Assembly (NCBI GenBank): GCA_025924845.1
Contig: JAICHN010000141.1
Coordinates: 1-10,881, forward strand
DNA length: 10,881 nt
Reading direction: 5' to 3'
Source of the DNA: Chloroflexota bacterium
Lineage (GTDB): Bacteria; Chloroflexota; UBA5177; JANWHV01
The notes beneath the pieces were generated by a model. That model searched no databases and was not told the DNA's origin. It saw only the letters and a program-made list of their open reading frames with translations. This document shows positions 5,041 to 10,881 of this stretch, piece after piece. The translations under genes and the position numbers were made by a program. Within the stretch, counting starts at the first letter, position 1; every line of letters starts with the position of its first letter.

Positions 5041-6779
5041 GCACCTTTACTACCCGGCCCGTGGTGATGGGTCGCCGTTGCGTGGTCACTTCCGGCCATT
5101 ACCTAGCCACGGCGGCCGGGCTGCGCATGGCGGCCCTGGGCGGTAATGCGGTCGATGCCGCGGTGGCGACTGGTCTGGCCCTGGCCGTACTCAAGCCGCA
5201 AGACAACGGGATCGGCGGCGAGGTGCCCATTCTGATTTACGATCCGCGCGTGGGCAAGGTGGTGGCCATCTCCGGTCAGGGCACGGCGCCCGCCCGGGCC
5301 ACGCTTGAGTACTTCCGTGAGGCGGGTATCTCCATGATTCCCGGCAATGGCCTGTTGCCCGCTACGGTGCCCGGCGCCTTTGATGCCTGGATCACCGCAC
5401 TCTCGCTGTATGGCACCCTCTCCTTGCGTCAGGTGTTCGAGCCGGCCCTGGAGTTGGCGGCCGACGGCTTTGCCATGTATGCCGCCCTGCGTAACGCTAT
5501 TCTTCGCCACGAGGAGAAGCTTCGCGAGGAATGGCCGACCAGCGCCGCCATCTTTCTTCCCAACGGTACGGTGCCCGAGATCGGCGACCGTTTCCGCCAG
5601 TCCGACTGGGCGTCGGCGTTGAGCCAGACCGTGGAGGCGGAGGACGCCGCGCTGCGCGCCGGCGCCACACGGGCCGATGCACTCCGCGCCGCCCGTGATG
5701 TCTACTACAAAGGTCCCATCGCCCACGCCATCGCTCGTTTTGCCGCCGAGACCGCGGTTCTCGACCACTCCGGGCGCGCCAACCGGGGGCTGATCGCGTA
5801 TGAGGATCTGGCGAATTACCATGCTCGCGTCGAAGAGCCGGTCAGCATCGACTACCGGGGCTTGTGCGTCCATAAGTGCGGGCCCTGGACCCAGGGTCCG
5901 GTGTTCCTGCAGCAACTCCGCATCCTGGAAGGCTACGATTTGCCGGCGCTCGGCCACAACAGCGCCGCCTATATTCATCTGGTCACCGAGGCGGCGAAGC
6001 TGGCCTTCGCCGACCGCGACCGCTATTATGCCGATCCCCTGTTCGTTCATGTGCCGCTGGATCGTCTCCTTTCCCGCGAGTACGCGGCGGAAAGGCGCGC
6101 CCTGATCGATCACGAGGCGGCCTCGGTTGCCCTACGTTACGGCGAGATTGACACCACCGCGGCGGGGGCGGCGCCCGAGGGCGGGGCACATCGCCGCGAC
6201 ACCACGCATCTGGACGCGGTGGACGCGGACGGTTTGATGATCAGTGCCACGCCATCGGGCGGCTGGATGCCCAGTTCCCCGGTTGTGGCGGGACTCGGCT
6301 TTCCGCTCGGCACGCGTGGGCAGATGTTCTGGTTGGACCCGGCGCACCCAGGTGTGCCGGCGCCGGGGAAGCGTCCGCGTACGACCCTCACCCCCTCCCT
6401 GGTCACGCGGGACGGCGCCCCGTACATGGCGTTTGGCACGCCCGGGGGCGACCAGCAGGACCAGTGGACGCTGCAATTCTTCCTCAATGTGGTGGAGTTC
6501 GGCATGGATTTGCAGGAAGCAATCGACGCTCCCAGCTTCCACACCGACCACTTTCCCGCTTCTTTCTATCCCCGTGAGACGAAGCTGGCCAGCCTGAGCA
6601 TTGAGAGCCGCGTGCCGGCGGAGACACAAGAAGTACTGGCGCGCCTCGGCCACCAGATCACCGATTCAGGCCCCTGGGCCCACGGCCAGGTCTGCGCCGC
6701 CCGATTCGATCCCAAATCGGGACGCATCGAGGGCGCCGCCTCGCCCCGCAATCAGGTGGCCTATGCCATGGGTTACTGA
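5037..6779 (+). CDS. Gamma-glutamyltransferase-family Ntn-hydrolase (non-canonical substrate site)
   Basis: A 580-residue protein, full length for the family. ATG 5037 overlaps the dehydratase stop. NAVDAAVATGLALAVLKPQD followed by NGIGGE (37-62) is the family signature. The autocatalytic processing Thr is Thr389 in RDTTHLDAVDADG; cleavage there would give a large N-terminal chain and a C-terminal chain of about 190 residues with Thr389 as nucleophile. GTPGGDQQ (467-474) supplies the oxyanion Gly pair. There is no signal peptide, so it acts in the cytoplasm, unlike secreted glutathione-degrading GGTs. The position of the Arg that holds the glutamyl carboxylate in E. coli GGT (FREMAP) is SGQGTAP here (Gln81), and the Asn, Asp and Ser-Ser of the E. 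coli site are also changed (SGGWMPSS, QMFWLDP, RPRTTLTPS). It is therefore probably an amidohydrolase or acylase on another amide. Family certain, substrate unknown. Confidence 0.9.
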   Translation: MSTFTTRPVVMGRRCVVTSGHYLATAAGLRMAALGGNAVDAAVATGLALAVLKPQDNGIGGEVPILIYDPRVGKVVAISGQGTAPARATLEYFREAGISMIPGNGLLPATVPGAFDAWITALSLYGTLSLRQVFEPALELAADGFAMYAALRNAILRHEEKLREEWPTSAAIFLPNGTVPEIGDRFRQSDWASALSQTVEAEDAALRAGATRADALRAARDVYYKGPIAHAIARFAAETAVLDHSGRANRGLIAYEDLANYHARVEEPVSIDYRGLCVHKCGPWTQGPVFLQQLRILEGYDLPALGHNSAAYIHLVTEAAKLAFADRDRYYADPLFVHVPLDRLLSREYAAERRALIDHEAASVALRYGEIDTTAAGAAPEGGAHRRDTTHLDAVDADGLMISATPSGGWMPSSPVVAGLGFPLGTRGQMFWLDPAHPGVPAPGKRPRTTLTPSLVTRDGAPYMAFGTPGGDQQDQWTLQFFLNVVEFGMDLQEAIDAPSFHTDHFPASFYPRETKLASLSIESRVPAETQEVLARLGHQITDSGPWAHGQVCAARFDPKSGRIEGAASPRNQVAYAMGY

Positions 6780-6781
6780 GC

Positions 6782-8065
6782 TTGAGCGCGCTTTCCGGTG
6801 GGCAAAGGCAGGGTCCCGCCCAGGATCCAACCTTTGCCGACCACTTTGTGCGACCGAAATATGGCTCCTCCTGCTTTTCGGAGTTGCCGCTCCTGATCAG
6901 GTCGCTCTTTGGCGATCCAGCCGGCTATAGCACGGCGAAGCACTTGCTCGGGCCGCTGGCCGGCGCCTACGAGCACGTGGTGCTATGCTTTATCGATGCC
7001 TTCGGCCGGTGCTTTTACGAGCAGTACGGTGAACGATATCCGTTCTTGCGCCGGTTGGCGGACGAGGGAGTGGTCACCCCGATCAGCTCGCAGTTTCCCT
7101 CTACCACCGCCGCGCATGTGACCACCATTCACACCGGGCAATCAGTGGGCCAAAGCGGCGTCTACGAGTGGTATTACTACGAGCCCCAAGTGGACGCGAT
7201 CATTGCGCCTTTGCTGTTCTCCTTCGCCGGCGATCGGACGCGCGGCACCCTGAGCCAAGCCGGCATCGATGCCGCCGATCTCTTTCCCACCGCCACGCTC
7301 TACCAAACCCTGGCTGAGCTGGGCGTACGATCGAATGTGCTGTTGCCTCCGGATCTGGTCGGTACGCCATATGGGGACGTGGTGCTGCAAGGAGCACGGG
7401 TATTTCCCTATTCGACCTTTCCGCAAGCCCTGGGCGTCCTGGCTGATCTGGTCATCGCCGAGAGCGAGCGCAGCTATTCAACCATCTATCTCAGCAGCAT
7501 CGATACGGCCGGTCATCGCTCTGGGCCGGAATCCCCGCCATTCGCCGCCGCCGTCGATCTGTGCTTCTCTGCCCTGGAACAAATCCTGTATGAGCGGCTC
7601 GCCGGTCAGAGTCGGAATACTCTGGTTCTCTTGGCCGCCGACCACGGCCAGATGGCCGTGGATCCGGCAACGACCGTCTATCTCAACCAGCGTTTCCCGG
7701 TGCTGACCAGGTGGATAAAGACGAATCAGCGTGGCCGGCTGTTGGCGCCTGCCGGCTCCTGCCGTGACCTCTTTCTGCACATCCACGACGTATATCTGGA
7801 CGAGGCGCATGCCTATCTCCGGGAGCAGCTTGCCGGGCACTCCGCCGTCTATCAGGTAAGTGACTTGATTGCCGAAGGCTTTTTCGGTCCACAGCCCCTC
7901 TCGCCTACCTTCCTGGGCCGCGTAGGAAATCTGGTCGTGCTCCCCTACGCGCGCCAGTCAGTCTTCTGGTATGAGGCCGGCCGCTTCGAGCAGCGCTTCC
8001 ACGCGGCACACGGCGGCCTTTCACCGGAGGAGATGGAAACGGTACTGCTAGGGTATGTGGTATAG
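6782..8065 (+). CDS. Alkaline-phosphatase-superfamily hydrolase (phosphodiesterase/nucleotide pyrophosphatase type)
   Basis: 427 residues if translation begins at TTG 6782, two bases after the previous stop, which fits translational reinitiation. GTG 6848 (then RPKYGSS) is the alternative; neither has a clear ribosome binding site. The metal-site motifs are in the expected order: Asp72 in LCFIDAFG, the nucleophile Thr109 in FPSTTAAHVTTIHTGQ, Asp241 and His245 in SSIDTAGHRSG, Asp287 and His288 in LLAADHGQM, and His410 in HAAHGGLSPEEM. Together they bind two metal ions, and the Thr attacks phosphate esters. There is no signal peptide, so it is likely cytoplasmic. Substrate is open: the family covers nucleotide pyrophosphatases, phosphonoacetate hydrolases and phosphodiesterases. 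It is the third gene of the coupled operon with the dehydratase subunit and the Ntn-hydrolase. Confidence 0.9.
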   Translation: MSALSGGQRQGPAQDPTFADHFVRPKYGSSCFSELPLLIRSLFGDPAGYSTAKHLLGPLAGAYEHVVLCFIDAFGRCFYEQYGERYPFLRRLADEGVVTPISSQFPSTTAAHVTTIHTGQSVGQSGVYEWYYYEPQVDAIIAPLLFSFAGDRTRGTLSQAGIDAADLFPTATLYQTLAELGVRSNVLLPPDLVGTPYGDVVLQGARVFPYSTFPQALGVLADLVIAESERSYSTIYLSSIDTAGHRSGPESPPFAAAVDLCFSALEQILYERLAGQSRNTLVLLAADHGQMAVDPATTVYLNQRFPVLTRWIKTNQRGRLLAPAGSCRDLFLHIHDVYLDEAHAYLREQLAGHSAVYQVSDLIAEGFFGPQPLSPTFLGRVGNLVVLPYARQSVFWYEAGRFEQRFHAAHGGLSPEEMETVLLGYVV

Positions 8066-8092
8066 GGCGACCGCATCGCCCGTGCCTACCAC
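8057..8092. terminator. Inverted repeat at the convergent ends of the phosphatase and Uma2 genes
   Basis: GGGCGA (8065-8070) pairs with TCGCCC (8076-8081) over a 5-base loop, and outside it GTGGTA (8057-8062) pairs with TACCAC (8087-8092). The repeat covers both stop codons (8063-8065 plus strand, 8086-8088 minus strand). No T-run follows. It probably terminates both transcripts. Confidence 0.4.
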
Positions 8093-8532
8093 AGTTGATT
8101 CAGGGGAAGGAGGAAGCCGGGCACGACGTCGCCCTCGATTGTGTCATCCTCTTGCAAGGTACGCGGCTCGCTGATCCCCTCGGACCAAACATCAAGTTCG
8201 CGCTGGTCGGGCCACAGCACCCAAACCACCGTTACACCGCGTTCGATCCAGTGCCGCGCCTTCTCAGCCAGGTCCGGACGGGACTGCCTCGGTGAAGCGA
8301 TCTCCACAACCAGATCGGGGGCGAGGGGTCGATAGGTCCGGCCTTTGCGGGGCGGCGGCAGCGGCAAGCGCCCAGTCCGTACCACGGCCACGTCCCCGGC
8401 GAGCACGGTATCTCGGTGTTCGCCGGAGCGGGTAAGGTCCCAACCGGTTTCACCGACATAGATCTCGCCCAGACCCTGCGCTCGGATGTGCAGGGCAAGG
8501 GCGAAGTAGATCTTTCCTTCTCTGTCTTCAGT
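8086..8532 (-). pseudogene. Uma2-family (PD-(D/E)XK-like) endonuclease gene lacking its 5' end
   Basis: The minus-strand frame is open from a TAG at 8533-8535 to its stop at 8086-8088, giving 148 residues with no ATG. It begins in mid-family: GKIYFALALHIRAQGLGEIY, then VGETGWDLTRS, then DVAVVRTGRLP, then LAPDLVVEIASP (the D...VVE catalytic block), AEKARHWIERGVTVVWVLWP (the Lys and hydrophobic strand) and DDTIEGDVVPGFLLPLNQLW, the usual end. Full-length members are about 185-200 residues, so the first 40-50, including the start, are missing, and the sequence upstream (8536-8640) has no trace of them. A GTG at 8406 could start only a short C-terminal fragment. These proteins occur in many copies in Chloroflexota and cyanobacteria, with unproven biological roles. 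The core catalytic residues are present but the gene appears unexpressible from a normal start. Confidence 0.75.
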
Positions 8533-8577
8533 CTACCATCGTGCCTTGGTCGCGAGGGCGCACGGTCCGAAAATCGT

Positions 8578-8626
8578 GGGTGGTATGCCATAAAGGAGGT
8601 CGCGGGTTTGCGGGCGGTATGCGATA
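8578..8626 (+). repeat. Pair of 15-bp imperfect direct repeats upstream of the surface protein
   Basis: GGGTGGTATGCCATA (8578-8592) and GGGCGGTATGCGATA (8612-8626) match at 13 of 15 positions and are spaced 34 bases start to start. A third partial copy, GTGGTATG, spans 8632-8639 and includes the surface-protein start. The spacing (about three helical turns) would place both copies on the same face of the DNA, so an operator is possible. Confidence 0.35.
8592..8600 (+). promoter_or_regulatory. Strong ribosome binding site serving a short leader ORF
   Basis: AAAGGAGGT is a near-perfect anti-Shine-Dalgarno match. It lies 36 bases before the surface-protein ATG (8637), too far to serve it directly, but 7-8 bases before TTG 8608, the start of a 10-codon frame that ends at TGA 8638-8640. 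Confidence 0.5.
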
Positions 8627-8640
8627 GTAAAGTGGTATGA
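8608..8640 (+). CDS. Putative 10-residue leader peptide coupled to the surface protein
   Basis: From TTG 8608 the frame reads MRAVCDSKVV and stops at TGA 8638-8640, which overlaps the ATG (8637) of the long surface-protein frame as ATGA. It has the best ribosome binding site in the window at ideal distance. The large gene has none of its own, so ribosomes ending the leader could restart on it. The peptide has no run of one amino acid that would suggest attenuation. It is too short to judge by homology; the call rests on signal spacing and overlap. The alternative is that the large gene is translated from a leaderless mRNA (GATAGT at 8623-8628 could be a -10 box with a start at 8635-8637). Confidence 0.35.
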   Translation: MRAVCDSKVV

Positions 8641-10881
8641 CGAGCCGTACCGCTCCACAGTCCCCCCTGCCCACCAGACGAGCAGGTGGATCTCGCCGCC
8701 CCAGGTGCTGGGCTCGGCTCATGTCCGTATTGGTGCTTATCGGCTTGCTCGGCGCGGGGATGCCGGCGGTGTATTCGGTAGGGGCGGCACCGGCCCTGGA
8801 TAGTATCGGCTCCCCCACTTTGGCGGCAATTCCCGCCGCGGGCCGCCCTTTGACCCCTATCCTGCTGACCGGGCACGGTTATCCACCCGGCGCAACCGTG
8901 GACTTTACCTTTAACGAGATACCCGGCGCCCCGCCTCAGGTGTTGGCAGGGGAAGTTGCCGGGCCTGATGGAAGCCTGCCTCCACTGCAGCTTACCATTC
9001 CGGCCGGCGCTGCCCAGGGCGGGGTGGGGCTGATTTCCGCGCTGTGGGCGACGTCTCCCACGACGCCTATCCAGGCCACGGGAGCGGTCGGCATCCCCTT
9101 CGCCGTCACGCCTGCCGATCGAGGATTGAACGTGACACCCGGTATGGCCAGTGCGGGGACGACTGCCGTGGTGAGCGGGACGGGATTTGAACCCAACAGT
9201 CCCGTGCAGGTTCAACTGACCGACGCCTCGGGGGCCGCGGTGGCCGTGGTAAGCGGGGCAGCAGGCACATCCACGGGCGCGCTCCTCACTATCGGTGTAG
9301 CCATTCCGCTTACCGCGACCACCGGGTTGGGCGTGATCAACGCGACGGATACCGCGGGCAACGTAGCCGGAGCACCGATTGTCATTCTCCCGCCCACCGC
9401 GAGCACCCAACCGACCCCGTCGCTCACCCTTAATCCCACGCGAGCCGTAGCCGGGGAGGTGGTGCGGTTCACGGCCGGCGGCTTGCCGCCCAACGCCCCG
9501 GTGAGCCTCGCCCTGAGTGACGCGGCGGGAAGCCCGGCGACACAGAGTTCCGGAACGCTGTCTACTACCGATGGGACCGGTCAGGTCCAGGGTGCGTTCA
9601 TCGTACCAAGCGCTCAAGCGATGATTGGGGGCGCCGGCACCGCCGGGTTCTCCCCGGCCAACGGCTTTACCTTGGGAGGGAATGGCGGCACGCTGCTTGG
9701 CATCACTCTGCGGGCTCAGTCCAGCGGCTCACTGAACGGGGTAATGGTGAGCGCGCCGTTGGTCATCGCGGGTACTCGCCTGGCCATCTTCCCCCCGACC
9801 GGGACGCCGGGCCAAACCTATACACTGATCGGCACCGGTTTCGGCGCGGACGAGCAAGTCACCGTTGCCCAGACCGACGCCGCGGGAGTGATCACTCAGC
9901 TTGGCACTGCCCAAACATCGAACGACGGGGTATTCAGTTTATTCGGCACCTATCCCACCTTGCCGGCAGGTGCTCCCGGCACGACGGCCGGGGCCTTTAC
10001 CATCACGGCCACCGGCGAACCGAGCGGCCTGGTGGCAAGCGCTGTTCTGGCTGTCCACGCGGCGCCCTCCATCGTCCTCACCCCATATGTCGTGCCGCCC
10101 GGACAGCTGGTCGTCATGTCCGGCGCGGCGTTTCCGGCCAATAGTACGGTGACCATCCGTATCGACTCACCGGGGTTCGGGCCGGGCCAGGCCGGCATCC
10201 TCAACGTCACTTCCGATGAAGGAGGCGCCTTTACCCTCCCCATTACGGTGCCGATTACCGCGCCGTTGGGACCGCTGACTATTCAGGTGTCGACAGCGGA
10301 CGGCACAACCGTTTCCGGAGTACTGACGGTCGATGACCGGTCCGCGTCGGTACGCGCTTCGCCGCTGGCGGTGAAACCTGGCCAATCGCTGACCGTGCAG
10401 GGCCAGGGTTTTGCCTCCGGCGAGACGCTTGATCTTTTCCTGGCTCAGGGTGTGGCGCCTACCTATGTGGCAGCCCAGTCCGGCGGTTTTGACCGTCAAG
10501 CGCCCCCTCAACCGGGTCAGCCCGAGCCTCTGCCTGGAACCCTCCGGACGGTCACCGCCGATGCCCTCGGCTCGTTCGCCGCGTCATATTCGCTTAACCT
10601 GTCCGGCGTTCGCTTGCCAAACACGGCCTATCTGCTTGGCATCCGCGGCGAAACCAGTGGACGGTTGGCCGTCACGGCGTTCGGCATCGCCGGGGCAGCT
10701 TCGTCGCCGATCGGCCCTAGTCCTCCGGCGGCGGTATGTAAGGGGCAAACCGGCACCGCCGTCAGCGTGGCCGGGGGCTTGGTGCAATATCTGGTGACTC
10801 CCTTGGCGGCCACCGTGACCGGCAAAGCGACAAGGACGACGATACGAAGTCAATTGCTGCTGGTCAATACCGGCGACCAGG
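8637..10881 (+). CDS. Large exported surface protein with TIG/Ig-like repeats (3' end outside window)
   Basis: An uninterrupted frame of 748 codons runs from ATG 8637 to the window edge. Residues 1-28 are Arg-rich, 29-46 hydrophobic (MSVLVLIGLLGAGMPAVY) and GAAPA near 49-53 suggests signal-peptidase cleavage; ATG 8721 is a possible later start. Then come about six modules of 90-115 residues, beginning near 56, 163, 262, 381, 477 and 569. Each opens with a strand, a Pro-Gly turn and a GxGF-type motif (LLTGHGYPPGATV, VVSGTGFEPNSPV, FTAGGLPPNAPVS, LIGTGFGADEQVT, VMSGAAFPANSTV, VQGQGFASGETLD) and closes with strands such as VINATDTAGN. This is the pattern of IPT/TIG-type beta-sandwich repeats used in adhesion or carbohydrate binding. 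From about 683 the repeat ends and a different region with CKGQTGTAVSVAGG starts. Function is probably cell-surface; ligand unknown. Confidence 0.85.
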   Translation, partial: MTSRTAPQSPLPTRRAGGSRRPRCWARLMSVLVLIGLLGAGMPAVYSVGAAPALDSIGSPTLAAIPAAGRPLTPILLTGHGYPPGATVDFTFNEIPGAPPQVLAGEVAGPDGSLPPLQLTIPAGAAQGGVGLISALWATSPTTPIQATGAVGIPFAVTPADRGLNVTPGMASAGTTAVVSGTGFEPNSPVQVQLTDASGAAVAVVSGAAGTSTGALLTIGVAIPLTATTGLGVINATDTAGNVAGAPIVILPPTASTQPTPSLTLNPTRAVAGEVVRFTAGGLPPNAPVSLALSDAAGSPATQSSGTLSTTDGTGQVQGAFIVPSAQAMIGGAGTAGFSPANGFTLGGNGGTLLGITLRAQSSGSLNGVMVSAPLVIAGTRLAIFPPTGTPGQTYTLIGTGFGADEQVTVAQTDAAGVITQLGTAQTSNDGVFSLFGTYPTLPAGAPGTTAGAFTITATGEPSGLVASAVLAVHAAPSIVLTPYVVPPGQLVVMSGAAFPANSTVTIRIDSPGFGPGQAGILNVTSDEGGAFTLPITVPITAPLGPLTIQVSTADGTTVSGVLTVDDRSASVRASPLAVKPGQSLTVQGQGFASGETLDLFLAQGVAPTYVAAQSGGFDRQAPPQPGQPEPLPGTLRTVTADALGSFAASYSLNLSGVRLPNTAYLLGIRGETSGRLAVTAFGIAGAASSPIGPSPPAAVCKGQTGTAVSVAGGLVQYLVTPLAATVTGKATRTTIRSQLLLVNTGDQ

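Noticed and set aside
5103..6113. Minus-strand open frame of 336 codons
   Set aside because: It is the complement of the GGT-family gene; no motifs, and codon pattern follows the sense gene's GC bias.
8416..8640. 74-codon plus-strand frame ending at 8640
   Set aside because: Most of it is antisense to the Uma2 remnant. Only its last 10 codons, from TTG 8608, have a ribosome binding site, and these are reported as the leader ORF.
8232..9617. Long minus-strand open frame of 461 codons
   Set aside because: Arg/Gly/His-rich composition without any recognised motif; it lies opposite the surface-protein and Uma2 genes, whose frames carry clear family signatures. It is the GC-rich antisense shadow.
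1..10881. CRISPR arrays, tRNA or rRNA genes, insertion sequences
   Set aside because: No evenly spaced direct repeats with spacers, no cloverleaf pattern or conserved rRNA stretch, and no transposase frame or terminal inverted repeats were seen. The gene remnants are better explained by deletion.

Overview
The window is about 10.9 kb of GC-rich bacterial DNA. Gene content suggests a soil or thermophilic Chloroflexota-like bacterium: a Uma2-type nuclease gene, PIN-type toxin-antitoxin modules, an uncharacterised secreted protein with the WNLRSN...RPDGWTSADAAGLP signature, and a large Pro/Thr/Ala/Gly-rich surface protein with TIG-like repeats. This assignment is inference from gene families. 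There is no rRNA or tRNA to anchor it.

Layout. Positions 2-439 hold the C-terminal end of a glycerophosphodiester phosphodiesterase. Positions 446-690 hold a VapB-like antitoxin overlapping a PIN toxin that breaks off after about 19 residues, followed by a perfect 10-bp hairpin at 746-775. Positions 843-2955 hold a secreted protein of unknown function overlapping by 11 bases a family III CoA-transferase. Four inverted repeats (2942-3072) follow, where that operon converges on a minus-strand PPOX-fold flavin or F420 protein (3124-3528). Positions 3573-4292 (minus strand) hold a second toxin-antitoxin remnant: an intact helix-turn-helix antitoxin and a PIN toxin reduced to its first strand and helix.

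Divergent from that antitoxin is a tightly coupled three-gene operon (4528-8065): a LeuD/HacB-type dehydratase small subunit with no large subunit beside it, a cytoplasmic gamma-glutamyltransferase-family Ntn-hydrolase with an altered substrate site, and an alkaline-phosphatase-superfamily hydrolase. It converges on a Uma2 gene that has lost its 5' end (8086-8532). From 8637 to the window end runs the largest gene here, at least 748 codons of an exported protein with six Ig/TIG-like repeats, preceded by a probable 10-codon leader ORF with a strong ribosome binding site whose stop overlaps the surface-protein start.

Themes. Three defence or toxin-type genes are each visibly broken while the two partner antitoxins remain open. 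The dehydratase/Ntn-hydrolase/phosphatase operon is an unusual set of enzymes whose shared substrate is not known. The two most specific leads are the non-canonical GGT substrate site (Gln in place of the glutamate-binding Arg) and the leader ORF that may couple translation of the giant surface protein.
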